Positions 24,702 through 33,522 are shown, numbered from the stretch's first letter. The stretch is 64,000 bases of DNA from an uncultured Clostridia bacterium (GCA_904419945.1 CAJFTM010000001.1:1-64000); one strand, 5' to 3'. The notes: a model not told the origin generated them from the letters alone. Program-made: numbers and translations.

Positions 24702-25274
24702 ATGGCAGGTAAGGGCAGCAGTGTACTGCAAAAGCCAGCGGATGTTCGCATGAAAAAATCCACGTTTGGCGGTCAGGGAAAAGGCGCCCCGAGCAGCCAA
24801 AAGGGCGTTGGAGGGCAGGCTGCTGCGGCACAGCCGCACGTCAATGAAAATTACCTCGCATATGTCCGTTCACTCGCGCCGTCGACCAAGCACTTCCACA
24901 ACTGCCTGCGCGCCTTTATCGTCGGCGGGCTGATCTGCTGCGTCGGTCAGTTTTTCCGCTACGAGTTCGAGGCGATCTTCGGGCTTGCGGGCGATGAGCT
25001 TGCGGGCGCGGTCTCCGTAGCACTCATTTTTCTCGGATGCCTGCTCACGGGGCTGGGCGTATATGACCGCATCGGCAAGGTCGCCGGGGCGGGATCCATT
25101 GTGCCCATTACCGGGTTTGCCAACAGCGTCGCTTCTCCGGCGCTCGAGTTCAAGGCGGAGGGGATGGTCACCGGAATGGCGGCGAAAATGTTTGTCGTCG
25201 CGGGACCGATCATCGTCTTCGGGGTCCTGTCGGGGGCTGTCGTCGGCGTCATCTACTATCTTTTAAGTTTGTAA
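24702..25274 (+). CDS. spoVAC: Stage V sporulation protein AC
   Basis: 190 residues. SpoVAC is an inner-membrane component of the channel that loads calcium-dipicolinate into the forespore and releases it at [11 protein letters not shown]. Family landmarks: NCLRAFIVGGLICCVGQFFR, GVYDRIGKVAGAGSIVPITG, FANSVASPALEFKAEGMV and the last helix AKMFVVAGPIIVFGV. Four transmembrane segments are visible. About 50 extra N-terminal residues rich in Gly/Gln/Lys precede the usual start. GGAGGG five bases before ATG 24702 sets the start. Unusually, no spoVAD or spoVAE is adjacent; a terminator follows directly. Confidence 0.92.
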   Translation: MAGKGSSVLQKPADVRMKKSTFGGQGKGAPSSQKGVGGQAAAAQPHVNENYLAYVRSLAPSTKHFHNCLRAFIVGGLICCVGQFFRYEFEAIFGLAGDELAGAVSVALIFLGCLLTGLGVYDRIGKVAGAGSIVPITGFANSVASPALEFKAEGMVTGMAAKMFVVAGPIIVFGVLSGAVVGVIYYLLSL

Positions 25275-25280
25275 AGGGAG

Positions 25281-25308
25281 GCAGATTCAAAGGATCTGCG
25301 CTCTTTTT
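25281..25308 (+). terminator. Terminator after spoVAC
   Basis: Stem GCAGAT (25281-25286) with ATCTGC (25294-25299), then GCTCTTTTT. It lies seven bases after the stop. Confidence 0.6.
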
Positions 25309-25563
25309 ATGGAAAGGGAGAAAATCGGATGTAGGAGCTGCGGGCAAAAAGCAGTCCCTTTTGCATCGACAGATTGTCATCACCACATGGTTGCCTTAAT
25401 AGTATAATTCGCCATGCCATCATCTGTTGCATTGAATCGTATAATTCACCTCAAACGAAAACGTCGCCGCAACGGAGGTTGCGGCGACGTCGCCGATTTT
25501 GGTGATCAAATTTTTTGTTCGAGGATGTGGTTACGCCGCACACTTTTTGGCAAGGCGGCTCGA
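25309..25563. other. Convergent intergenic region
   Basis: About 255 bases between spoVAC and dapB. It contains the dapB terminator (25461-25490) and two near-repeats, GTATAATTCGCC (25400-25411) and GTATAATTCACC (25439-25450), 39 bases apart. Both include TATAAT but neither has a matching -35 box or a gene to serve. I see no coding potential. Confidence 0.4.
25461..25490 (-). terminator. Terminator of asd-dapA-dapB
   Basis: A perfect 13-bp stem ACGTCGCCGCAAC (25461-25473) with GTTGCGGCGACGT (25478-25490). On the minus strand it is followed by TTTCGTTTG. It is about 75 bases beyond the dapB stop. Confidence 0.75.
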
Positions 25564-26325
25564 TCAGCCTTTGAAATCTTTGAGCACATCCTGCATGTCA
25601 TAGCGGCCGGCGGGTTTGCCCTGCATGAATTTGGCGGCCTTTACGGCGCCCGCCGCGAATACGCGCTTGCTGCGCGCGCTGTGTGCGAGGGTAATGATCT
25701 CATCGTCGCCTGCAAACATCACTTCGTGTTCTCCGACGATCGTACCGCCGCGCACCGCATGGATACCGATCTCCGCCTTTTTGCGTGCGCCGACCATCCC
25801 TTCGCGCCCGTATACATATTCTTTGGCGCCGTCAAAAGCTGCATTGGCGCTCTCCGCCAGCATATAGGCGGTGCCGGACGGGGCGTCTTTCTTCAAATTG
25901 TGGTGCCGTTCTACGATCTCGATGTCAAAACTTTCACCGAGGAATGCCGCCGCTTCCTTGACCAGTTTCTGCAGCAGGTTGATGCCGACGGACAGATTCG
26001 CCGTTTTGAAGAGGGGAACGCGCGCGGCTGCCTCCTCGATCTGTGCGAGCTGTTCCTTCGTATAGCCGGTCGCCGCGAGGATCACGGCCGCGCCCGTGCG
26101 TTCCGCGTACGCAAGCACGTTGCCGAGATTATCCGCACAGGAAAAGTCGATCACGGCATCCGCCTGAGGAGCGTCTGAAAAGTTGTCATAGACGGGTACG
26201 CCCTGGATTTCGCCGGCCTTCAGGTCGACGCCGCCGACGCACTCCGTGTCCGAGTCTGCGAGGACGAGTTCCAATACGTTGCGGCCCATGTGCCCGCAAA
26301 TGCCGCTGATCAGGATATCGATCAT
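25564..26325 (-). CDS. dapB: 4-hydroxy-tetrahydrodipicolinate reductase
   Basis: 253 residues. NAD(P)H-dependent reduction step of the DAP/lysine pathway. The Rossmann motif is ISGICGHMGRNVLE (residues 6-19; the usual G-x-x-G-x-M-G). The catalytic region EIVERHHNLKKDAPSGTAYM carries the His-His and KxxPSGTA signatures. AAGGAG nine bases before ATG 26325; 12 bases after the dapA stop. It is the last gene of the riboswitch-controlled operon, providing DAP for peptidoglycan and, in spore formers, dipicolinate precursors. Confidence 0.97.
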   Translation of the reverse strand: MIDILISGICGHMGRNVLELVLADSDTECVGGVDLKAGEIQGVPVYDNFSDAPQADAVIDFSCADNLGNVLAYAERTGAAVILAATGYTKEQLAQIEEAAARVPLFKTANLSVGINLLQKLVKEAAAFLGESFDIEIVERHHNLKKDAPSGTAYMLAESANAAFDGAKEYVYGREGMVGARKKAEIGIHAVRGGTIVGEHEVMFAGDDEIITLAHSARSKRVFAAGAVKAAKFMQGKPAGRYDMQDVLKDFKG

Positions 26326-26337
26326 ACCTCTTGCTCC

Positions 26338-27222
26338 TTATACGTTCAGCCCGAAGGTGCGCAGCGCCGCGCGCAGCGTCTCCTTGTGGGCGGGCTCCAG
26401 TTCGGTCAACGGTCCGCGGGGGAGCCCTGCATCCATGCCGAGCATATTGGCAGCCGCCTTGGCGGGGATGGGATTGACTTCGGTAAACAGCTGATCGATG
26501 ACGGGCAGCATTGCGTCCTGCAGCTCGTTCGCCTCTTGCAGCTTGCCGGCTTCGACCAGCAGGTACAGCTGCTTTGTCTCCTTGGGGAGAATGTTGGAAG
26601 AAACGGAGATCAGCCCCGCCCCGCCGATGGCGAGGATGGGCAGGTTGAGGTTGTCGTCTCCCGAGTACAGGTCACATTTGCCGCGGATGCGCCGTGCCGT
26701 TTCGCAGATCTGTTCCATGTTGCCGCACGCTTCCTTGATCCCCGCGATATTAGGGATCTCGGCGATGCGTTCCATGGTCGCGGGCAGGATATTCACGCCC
26801 GTGCGTGCAGGAACGTTGTAGCAGATAACGGGGATCTTGACGGCGCCCGCAATGGCGCGATAGTATTCGACCAGCCCGTTCTGCGTGCATTTATTGTAGT
26901 AGGGGGTCACGGCGAGCAAGCCGTCCGCGCCCAGCGCTTCCGCCTTGATGCTCGCTTCTACGGCGTGCGCCGTACTGTTCGAGCCGCTGCCGAAAATAAC
27001 TTTTGCGCGGCCGGCGATTTTTTTGACGGAAAAGCGCATCACTTCTTCCTTTTCCGCCTCCGTCATGGTCGCCGGTTCGCCCGTCGTCCCCAGGATGAGA
27101 AGGGCATCGGTGCCGTTCTCGATCTGGAATTCGATCATCCTCTCCAAAGCGTCATAATTGACGCCCGTCTGTGTGAACGGCGTGATCATCGCCGTCGCCG
27201 TTCCCCTGAAAAAGTTAACCAT
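26338..27222 (-). CDS. dapA: 4-hydroxy-tetrahydrodipicolinate synthase
   Basis: 294 residues. A TIM-barrel aldolase-type enzyme condensing pyruvate with aspartate semialdehyde. GTTGEPATMTEAEK (Thr-Thr of the proton relay), the catalytic Tyr in PVICYNVPARTGVN, and the Schiff-base lysine in GIKEACGNMEQ are present. GGAG precedes ATG 27222. It uses the product of the upstream gene asd. Confidence 0.98.
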   Translation of the reverse strand: MVNFFRGTATAMITPFTQTGVNYDALERMIEFQIENGTDALLILGTTGEPATMTEAEKEEVMRFSVKKIAGRAKVIFGSGSNSTAHAVEASIKAEALGADGLLAVTPYYNKCTQNGLVEYYRAIAGAVKIPVICYNVPARTGVNILPATMERIAEIPNIAGIKEACGNMEQICETARRIRGKCDLYSGDDNLNLPILAIGGAGLISVSSNILPKETKQLYLLVEAGKLQEANELQDAMLPVIDQLFTEVNPIPAKAAANMLGMDAGLPRGPLTELEPAHKETLRAALRTFGLNV

Positions 27223-27268
27223 CGCTTTCTCCTTCTTTCAATAAAATTGGCTGATTCGGCCGATTTGT

Positions 27269-28345
27269 TCAGATGTACATCATCTGGCAGAGGAGTTCGG
27301 CCATCAACACGGCTCCGCCCGCGGCTCCCCGCAGCGTGTTGTGCGAGAGACAGACGAACTTATAGTCGAACACGATGTCCTCGCGCAGTCTGCCGACGGA
27401 GACGGCCATGCCGTTTTCGAGCATGCGGTCCAGCTTTGCCTGCGGGCGATCGTTTTCTTCGAAGTAGTGGATGAACTGTTTGGGCGCGCTGGGCAGCTGC
27501 AGTTTCTGCGGCATGCCGGAAAAGCTGGCCCATGCCTGCAGGATCTCTTCTTGGGTCGGCTTTTTGTCGAAGGAAACAAACACGGCGGCCGTATGCCCGT
27601 CCGAAACGGGCACGCGCAGACACTGCGCCGTGATCTTGGGGGAATCGGTGCACACGATCTCGTCTCCCTGGACCGAGCCCCAGATCTTGAGCGGTTCGCG
27701 CTCGGACTTTTCCTCTTCCCCGCCGATATAGGGGATCACGTTGTCCAAAATTTCGGGCATGCGGTCAAAGGTCTTGCCCGCGCCGCTGATCGCCTGGTAG
27801 GTGGACACCGCCACTTTTGAAACGCCGAATGCGCGCAGCGGGTGCAGGGCGGGAACATAGCTCTGCAGCGAGCAGTTGCTCTTGACGGCGATAAAGCCGC
27901 GCTGTGTGCCGAGCCGCTTGCGCTGTGCATGGATGATCTCCGCGTGTTCGGGGTTGATCTCGGGGATGATCATGGGGACGTCGGGGGTAAAGCGGTGTGC
28001 CGAGTTATTGGAAATGACGGGCACTTCCGCCTTTGCGTACCGCTCTTCCAGCGCCTTGATCTCCTCTTTTTTCATGTTGACGGCACAGAATACGAAGTCG
28101 ACCATATCGGCGATCTTGGGCAAATCCGCTTCCGCGTCAAGCACTACCAAATCGGCAAATTTTTCGGGGATCGGGGAGGTCATCGCCCAGCGTCCCGCAA
28201 CCGCTTCGCGGTAGGTCTTTCCGGCCGAGGCAGGGGAGGCGGCCAGCGCCACCACGCGGAACCAGGGGTGATTTTCCAAAAGCAGGCAAAAGCGCTGCCC
28301 GACCATACCGGTCGCGCCGATCACGGCTACATTGTACGTCTTCAT
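27269..28345 (-). CDS. asd: Aspartate-semialdehyde dehydrogenase, archaeal/fungal class
   Basis: 358 residues. Reduces aspartyl phosphate to aspartate semialdehyde. N-terminal NADP-binding VIGATGMVGQRF; catalytic cysteine in KSNCSLQSY; AISGAGKTF; and the long ILDNVIPYIGGEEEKSERE segment. These features fit the Methanococcus/yeast-type Asd rather than the classical E. coli class. AGGAG precedes ATG 28345. The frame stays open upstream to 28501, but that stretch is the riboswitch and its terminator, so the upstream starts are rejected. First gene of the DAP operon. Confidence 0.96.
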   Translation of the reverse strand: MKTYNVAVIGATGMVGQRFCLLLENHPWFRVVALAASPASAGKTYREAVAGRWAMTSPIPEKFADLVVLDAEADLPKIADMVDFVFCAVNMKKEEIKALEERYAKAEVPVISNNSAHRFTPDVPMIIPEINPEHAEIIHAQRKRLGTQRGFIAVKSNCSLQSYVPALHPLRAFGVSKVAVSTYQAISGAGKTFDRMPEILDNVIPYIGGEEEKSEREPLKIWGSVQGDEIVCTDSPKITAQCLRVPVSDGHTAAVFVSFDKKPTQEEILQAWASFSGMPQKLQLPSAPKQFIHYFEENDRPQAKLDRMLENGMAVSVGRLREDIVFDYKFVCLSHNTLRGAAGGAVLMAELLCQMMYI

Positions 28346-28404
28346 TTGATAAAACTCCTTGTCGATTGTTGCAAAAATCAGGTCATCGAAGGCTTTTGCG
28401 CCAT

Positions 28405-28428
28405 AAAAAAACGGCGCAGACCGCACCG
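28405..28428 (-). terminator. Riboswitch-controlled intrinsic terminator
   Basis: On the minus strand, stem CGGTGC/GCGCCG (28428-28423 with 28417-28412) and a 5-base loop are followed by seven T residues (28411-28405). It lies between the lysine aptamer and asd and would be the expression platform. Confidence 0.7.
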
Positions 28429-28482
28429 CACAGGAACACGCCGGGAAGCCCCGCTCCTGCAGGTGCTCCGGGATAGGTTGTC

Positions 28483-28659
28483 TTGCGCCATAGTGCTCCA
28501 CGATACGGTGACAGTCGCACGGGTCTTCTCCCGTACGCCCGGCTTGCGGCAGCTCGGTCTTCTGCCGTGCCTCGGCGGCGACGCCCTTTCCCGCCGTCGG
28601 GGAAGACCGCTCCCCGCGCGGCGGCGGTACTCATGCTCAGCCGCTCCTCTATTCAGCAA
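28483..28659 (-). promoter_or_regulatory. Lysine riboswitch (L-box)
   Basis: A 177-base leader whose ends pair as P1 (TTGC-ATAG with CTAT-GCAA). It contains the L-box landmarks in order: GAGGAGCGGC then GAGTACCGCC, GGCGGGAAAGGGCGTCGCC with CGAGGC, and CGACTGTCACC then GTGGAGCACTATGG. These correspond to the conserved AGAGGTGCG, GAGTA, AGGGGAGCGTCGCCGAAG and CTGTCA/GGAGGGCTATC elements of known lysine riboswitches. Lysine binding should favour the terminator at 28428-28405 and shut off asd-dapA-dapB. Confidence 0.9.
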
Positions 28660-28663
28660 CAAA

Positions 28664-28692
28664 ATTTTAGCACAGAATCGTACAAAAGTCAA
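28664..28692 (-). promoter_or_regulatory. Promoter of the lysine-riboswitch operon
   Basis: TTGACT (28692-28687), a 17-base spacer and TAAAAT (28669-28664) on the minus strand. The expected start, about 28657, coincides with the 5' side of P1 of the riboswitch. Confidence 0.85.
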
Positions 28693-28734
28693 AGAATTTA
28701 TCGGAGGATTTTTGCGCCGTGCTCCGCAATTTAA

Positions 28735-28763
28735 TTGAAATAATTTCCGTTTTGTAGTAAAAT
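28735..28763 (+). promoter_or_regulatory. Promoter of the membrane protein-hslO operon
   Basis: TTGAAA (28735-28740), a 17-base spacer and TAAAAT (28758-28763), about 57 bases before the first gene. It is divergent from the DAP operon promoter. Confidence 0.75.
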
Positions 28764-28819
28764 AAGAAACAGCAGTCACAATTTGCAAAAATGTTTCCGA
28801 TGCTTATACGGAGGTTTGA

Positions 28820-30097
28820 ATGGCGCAAGGCGTTAACAAGGGCACGATGGCCCGCATGCTTGCAGGGAATGAACGCGCGGGAGGGGCGCATGCTGCTCTG
28901 TCCGCAGGGCGCTGGGCATACGTGTTGGATCAGGTTCGGGGCCGCTTTTCCAAGCTGGTCCTTCTGAATCTGCTCCTGCTCATTTTCTGTATTCCGCTCG
29001 TCGTTATCTTCGTGATCCGCTCTACCTATATCCTCGCGGGCGGTCAGTCGATGCCCTTTTCCGGCTGGCTGTTCATCGGGTTTCCCGCCTATCCCTCGAT
29101 GGTCGGGGTATCTGAGCGCATTCTCTTCAGTGTCGATCTCGTTTTCGGCGCGCTCATGGTCGCGGGCCTCATCGTTGCCGGCATCGGCATCGCCGGCGGC
29201 CTCAATGTCGTGCGCAGCATGATCCGTTCGGGCGGCGAGTTCACCTTGCGCGATTTCTGGAAGGGGATCGGCTTCAATGTCGGGCACGTTCTCCCCGCTG
29301 CGGCAGTGTGCGGCATCCCGGCCTATGTTCTGCTGCTCGCGATCGACTACTCCCGCTATCTGCTCGCAGTCGGGCAGGGCAGTGCGGCAGGGCTCATCGT
29401 CGGCATCGTCTTTTCGGTGATCGGCATGGTCTTGCTCGCGCTCATCTTTTTGTGGACGCTCTCTGTCGGCGCCAACTATAAGGTCGGTTTTTTCAAGGCG
29501 CTGCAAACGGCCGTTTTTGCGACCTTCCGCCTGCTTCCGTTCAACATCTTTTATGCCGTACTGATCGCCATTCCGATCGGGCTCATCTTTCTCGGTTCCT
29601 TTTTTCAGACGATCGGCTTAGTTCTCATGTTCCTGTTCGGCATTATCTATATGCTGCTCGTATGGATGAATTACTCGCAGTGGGCGTTCGATCACCTCGT
29701 CGGCGAGCCGGATGCCGCTTCGGCAGAGCGCGCGCCGCAGCAGGCGGCCCCCAAGGAGGCGGATAAGGCCGCACAGGCGTACGAGGCGAGCCTCGAACAG
29801 GCGATGCTCGTCAAGTCTGACCTCGCTTCCCGTCCCATCAAGCCGATCGACGACGACCTCGCCCTGTACGATATGCCCCAAGCCTTCACCCGCGCAGATC
29901 TGCAAAAGGCGCGCGATTCCAGAGACAAGCTCGCCGAGGATGCAAAACAGTACGCCGAAGCGCATAAAAACGATGAGAAGTACGTCGTCTACAACGCGCA
30001 GTTCGAAAAGCTCGAGCAAGAGCGCTTGGAGCGGCAGAAGGAAGCGGAAAAGGCTGCCAAAAAGGGCAAAAAGAAGATGGGCGGAGACGCAAAATGA
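28820..30097 (+). CDS. Polytopic membrane protein with charged C-terminal tail
   Basis: 425 residues. About six transmembrane segments lie between residues 45 and 290. A roughly 130-residue cytoplasmic tail is very rich in Lys/Glu/Ala with coiled-coil character (about 300-425, ending AAKKGKKKMGGDAK). The opening GRFSKLVLLNLLLLIFCIPLV resembles the start of YesL/DUF624 proteins, but the similarity is weak and I do not assign a function. GGAGG five bases before ATG 28820. The stop overlaps the methyltransferase start (ATGA), so the two are co-expressed and then followed by hslO. Confidence 0.6.
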   Translation: MAQGVNKGTMARMLAGNERAGGAHAALSAGRWAYVLDQVRGRFSKLVLLNLLLLIFCIPLVVIFVIRSTYILAGGQSMPFSGWLFIGFPAYPSMVGVSERILFSVDLVFGALMVAGLIVAGIGIAGGLNVVRSMIRSGGEFTLRDFWKGIGFNVGHVLPAAAVCGIPAYVLLLAIDYSRYLLAVGQGSAAGLIVGIVFSVIGMVLLALIFLWTLSVGANYKVGFFKALQTAVFATFRLLPFNIFYAVLIAIPIGLIFLGSFFQTIGLVLMFLFGIIYMLLVWMNYSQWAFDHLVGEPDAASAERAPQQAAPKEADKAAQAYEASLEQAMLVKSDLASRPIKPIDDDLALYDMPQAFTRADLQKARDSRDKLAEDAKQYAEAHKNDEKYVVYNAQFEKLEQERLERQKEAEKAAKKGKKKMGGDAK

Positions 30098-30822
30098 ACG
30101 GCGCTTACTCCGCTTTGGCGGGTTGGTTTGAATATCTCAATGCAGACTGCGACTATGAAAAATGGTCGCAGTACTTATATGAGCGGGCCTGCCGGCTGGG
30201 TGTATCCGGCGGCAGGGCGCTCGACATCGGCTGCGGCAGCGGCGCCTTCACGCGCGCCTTTGCGGCGCGCGGCTTTGCGGTGACCGGTTACGATCATTCG
30301 CCTGCCATGCTCGCCAAGGCGGAACAGCTGGGCGCGGGCGGCAGGATACAGTACGTCCTCAGCGATGCGCGCAAACTGCGCGTACTGGGCGAAAAAGCAG
30401 ATCTCGCCCTCTGTGTCAACGATTGCCTCAACTATATCCCGCCGCAGGACGTTTCGGCCTTCTTCAAGCGGGTACACGGATGCCTGCGCAGGGGCGGCGT
30501 CTTTTTGTTCGACGTCTCTTCCGCCTATAAATTGCGCGAGGTGATCGCGAACAATACTTTCTGCGAAGACCGGGAAGAGGTCGCGTGGATGTGGTTCAAT
30601 GCGCTGCGCGGCGACCGCGTGGAGATGGATGTGACCCTCTTTGTGCGCGGAAAAGACGGGCGGTTTTCCCGGTCGGATGAACAGCATGTGCAGTACATCC
30701 ATGAGCGGGCAGCGCTGTGCGCGGCCGCGGAGGAAGCCGGGTTTGCCGTGCGTGCCGTCGAGGGCGCGTTCGGGGACGCGGAGGATAAGTTGCGCGAAAA
30801 TTATCTGTGCGTGCGCGCATAA
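30094..30822 (+). CDS. Class I SAM-dependent methyltransferase
   Basis: 242 residues. Rossmann-type methyltransferase: motif I ALDIGCGSGAFT (about residues 42-53), the acidic residue of motif II in VTGYDHSPAML, and motif IV LALCVNDCLNYI. The substrate is unknown; the N-terminal YSALAGWFEYLNADCDYEKW is typical of small-molecule or unassigned methyltransferases often found next to hslO in Firmicutes. Its ATG overlaps the upstream stop. Confidence 0.88.
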   Translation: MNGAYSALAGWFEYLNADCDYEKWSQYLYERACRLGVSGGRALDIGCGSGAFTRAFAARGFAVTGYDHSPAMLAKAEQLGAGGRIQYVLSDARKLRVLGEKADLALCVNDCLNYIPPQDVSAFFKRVHGCLRRGGVFLFDVSSAYKLREVIANNTFCEDREEVAWMWFNALRGDRVEMDVTLFVRGKDGRFSRSDEQHVQYIHERAALCAAAEEAGFAVRAVEGAFGDAEDKLRENYLCVRA

Positions 30823-30837
30823 AGGGAGGTTTTGGGA

Positions 30838-31725
30838 ATGAAGAGAGAAGATAGGGTCCTGCGCGGACTCATTTGCGGCGGCGAAGTTTCGCTCGCCGTC
30901 GCCGACACGGCGCAGCTGGTCAACGAGGCGATCCGCATCCACGGGCTTTCGCCCGTCTGTGCGGCGGCGCTCGGCCGAACGCTGACGGCGGCCGCCTATA
31001 TGTGCTCTTCGCTGAAGGAGGAGCGCGGCGCTCTCTCCGTCACGATCAAGGGGGGCGGCCCGGGCGGCAATATCTACGTCAGCGGCGACAAGGCGCTGCA
31101 TATGCGCGGCTACATCGAGCAGCCGCAGGTCTTTCTCCCGCCCAACGCGCGCGGCAAACTGGATGTGGGCGGCTGTGTCGGCAGAGACGGGTACCTTTCC
31201 GTCGTCCGCGAGGACGGCGAGGGGCAGCCCTTTGTCGGCACGACAGAGCTGGTCAGCGGAGAGATCGGCGAAGATTTTGCCGCCTATTTTGCTTACAGCG
31301 AACAGCTTCCCACGGCGATCGCCGTCGGAGTAAAGATCGGCACGGACGGGACCTGCCTGGGTGCGGGCGGCGTATTCATGCAGCCCCTGCCCGGCGCGAG
31401 CGATGAGAGCATCCGCTATGTCGAGGAAACGATCGGCCGCTTTGCCGCCGTCAGCTCCATCCTCGAGTCGCATTCCGCGGAAGAGCTTTGGCGCGAATAC
31501 TTCGGTGCGGCACAATTTTACACGCTGCATCCCGCATATAAGTGCAGTTGCAGCAGAAATTATATAGAGGGGATCCTTGCCGGTATGGGCGAGGCGGAGC
31601 TCCGCTCCATCATCGCCGAGCAGGGCAAGATCACCGTTCACTGCCATTACTGCAATACCGATTATATCTTTACCCCCGCGGAGACGGAGGAACTGATCGC
31701 CCGTACGGGCGGCGGAACTACATAA
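30838..31725 (+). CDS. hslO: Hsp33 redox-regulated chaperone
   Basis: 295 residues. A holdase activated by oxidative unfolding. The N-terminal domain has KGGGPGGNIYVSG and GELVSGEI-like segments; the C-terminal zinc switch has all four cysteines, CSC (in YKCSCSRN) and CHYC (in VHCHYCNTD). ATG 30838 is eight bases from GGAGG; a TTG at 30832 is too close. It sits between the methyltransferase and the TPR protein in a five-gene operon. Confidence 0.96.
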   Translation: MKREDRVLRGLICGGEVSLAVADTAQLVNEAIRIHGLSPVCAAALGRTLTAAAYMCSSLKEERGALSVTIKGGGPGGNIYVSGDKALHMRGYIEQPQVFLPPNARGKLDVGGCVGRDGYLSVVREDGEGQPFVGTTELVSGEIGEDFAAYFAYSEQLPTAIAVGVKIGTDGTCLGAGGVFMQPLPGASDESIRYVEETIGRFAAVSSILESHSAEELWREYFGAAQFYTLHPAYKCSCSRNYIEGILAGMGEAELRSIIAEQGKITVHCHYCNTDYIFTPAETEELIARTGGGTT

Positions 31726-31737
31726 CACGAGGATACG

Positions 31738-33522
31738 ATGGATAAAAAAGAGATACGTTTCGATCTGAGCGCCGACGCCCTGTTGGACATGGCGGAGGCA
31801 AAGCTGGACGAAGAGGACTATATCGCCGCGCTGCGGCTGCTGCACAAGTCGCTGGAGCTGTACGGCCCGGGTGCGGACGAGTACGCCGACCTCGCGGAGG
31901 CGTACGACGGAATGGAGCAGTACGAATACGCCGCCTATAATTGGTTTCGCTTTTTGGATGTCTGTGCGGAAAACGAGGCTGTGGATGCCTATGAAGGGCT
32001 TGCCGCCTGCTATTATAATCTCGGCAATATGCCGCAGGCGATGTTCTACTACAACAAGATGGTGCATGACAAGTATGTCACGCCCGACAATAACGTGGAG
32101 ATGGGCGAGCTGATGAGCGAGCCGCCCCGCCCCCGTTTCCGCATCGCCTGGCCGCCCGAACACGCCGACTATTCGGCGGATGTAGATGCCGGTCTGCAGG
32201 CGCTCAAGCAGGGAGATCATGCCAAAGCGGAGAAATGTTTCCGCCGCGTGCACGCAGAGTCCCCGTATTATCCTTCTGCGATGAATTACCTCGCCGTTTC
32301 CTACCTTTTATCCGGCGCGGCAGACAAGGCGGAGCAGGTGTGCACCGGGCTCTTGCAGCGCGAGCCGGACAACGTGCAGATCCTTTCCACCTATGCGGCC
32401 GTGCTCATCGAACAAAATCGCCGCGCCGAGGGGCGCGCCGTCGCCGAAAAGCTCGCCTCCATCCATACGGACGACGCGGACGAACTGTATAAGATTGCGA
32501 CCGTCTGCTGTGAAAACGGCCTGTACGAGGAAGCCTATGACCGCTTCTGCAGGATCGAAACGATGGTCCGCTACGATCTCACCCTGCTCTATTTCAAGGC
32601 GGTCGCGGCGTTCCGCTGCGGAAAGGTGAAGGAAAGTCTGGCAGCATTCGGCAAACTGCTGGATATCGATCCGCATGCCGCCGTCGCCCGCTATTATTTC
32701 CGCAAGATCCGCGATTATTCCGAATCGGGCGGAGAGCCGCCCGAAACGGCTTTCTTTTACCGCGTGCCGCAGCAGGAGAGGGAGGCAAACACGGCGACGC
32801 TCATGCTCCTCCTGCACATGAATGCATCCGATCAAAAGACGCTGTGCGCGCAGCCCTTCGTCTATGAATTGCTCGAGTGGTGTTTTGACGAGGCGGACGG
32901 GCAGGAGCCGCGCCTGCAGCTGATGGCTGCCGAGATCGCTGCGCACGCCAATATCCAGCCCTTTCTCAACGACTTGCTCCTGAATGCTTCCGTCAACGAT
33001 GTCGTCAAGCTCGCGGCGCTGCAGCATATCTGTGAGCGCAACCGCGACTTTACGTGCGGCATCGTCGTTTCCGATATTTACGGTCGCGTCTCTTTTCGCA
33101 AGCTGCAGGTCGGCCGCAAGAGGCACGCACTGTTTGTCGGTGCCTATGCCCTCTGTTTTGCCCGCTTCGGGCTGTTTGGCGCTCTCGACGGAGAGGAGCT
33201 GCGCTGCGCGGTACAGAATGTCTACGAGCTGTTTGCCTCTCATGGCGATTTTTCTCCGATCAAGACGAAGGAAAGCCTCGCCTGCGCGATCTATCTGACC
33301 ATCCGCACGGCGGACGGGCGGAAGCTGCGCAAGCTGGTGCACGGTTTGGGCGGAGATGAATCGGAAGTCGCGCGGATTCTCGCGGCGGTGCGCGCCTATA
33401 CGGCGGAGGAGGCGGAAGTCGCCGCTTCGGATGCGTCGGGCAACGCCGCGGCGGAAGAGGCGGACAGAAAGCAGGAGGCTTTACAGCCGTCCGAAACGGA
33501 AGGAGAGGATCACGGGGAATGA
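31738..33522 (+). CDS. TPR-repeat protein
   Basis: 594 residues with tetratricopeptide-like helical pairs. An N-terminal set (about residues 12-100: LDEEDYIAALRLLHKSLELY, EQYEYAAYNWFRFL, YYNLGNMPQAMFYYNKMV) and a central set (about 150-320: ALKQGDHAKAEKCFRRVHAE, YLLSGAADKAEQVC, FRCGKVKESLAAFGKLLDID) are clear. The remainder is alpha-helical with no recognisable enzyme motif and ends in an acidic Ala/Glu tail. There is no signal peptide. It probably acts as a cytosolic scaffold; partners are unknown. The stop overlaps the next start (ATGA). Confidence 0.75.
   Translation: MDKKEIRFDLSADALLDMAEAKLDEEDYIAALRLLHKSLELYGPGADEYADLAEAYDGMEQYEYAAYNWFRFLDVCAENEAVDAYEGLAACYYNLGNMPQAMFYYNKMVHDKYVTPDNNVEMGELMSEPPRPRFRIAWPPEHADYSADVDAGLQALKQGDHAKAEKCFRRVHAESPYYPSAMNYLAVSYLLSGAADKAEQVCTGLLQREPDNVQILSTYAAVLIEQNRRAEGRAVAEKLASIHTDDADELYKIATVCCENGLYEEAYDRFCRIETMVRYDLTLLYFKAVAAFRCGKVKESLAAFGKLLDIDPHAAVARYYFRKIRDYSESGGEPPETAFFYRVPQQEREANTATLMLLLHMNASDQKTLCAQPFVYELLEWCFDEADGQEPRLQLMAAEIAAHANIQPFLNDLLLNASVNDVVKLAALQHICERNRDFTCGIVVSDIYGRVSFRKLQVGRKRHALFVGAYALCFARFGLFGALDGEELRCAVQNVYELFASHGDFSPIKTKESLACAIYLTIRTADGRKLRKLVHGLGGDESEVARILAAVRAYTAEEAEVAASDASGNAAAEEADRKQEALQPSETEGEDHGE

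Noticed and set aside
24611..24715. A 34-codon frame upstream of spoVAC
   Set aside because: It has no Shine-Dalgarno and overlaps the spoVAC start. Its ATG lies six bases after a likely -10 box.
25400..25450. Two TATAAT-containing near-repeats as promoters or a small RNA gene
   Set aside because: Neither has a -35 box or a downstream plus-strand gene, and no hairpin pairs them.
28346..28501. N-terminal extension of asd
   Set aside because: The open frame upstream of ATG 28345 lies within the lysine riboswitch and its terminator. The ribosome binding site supports ATG 28345.
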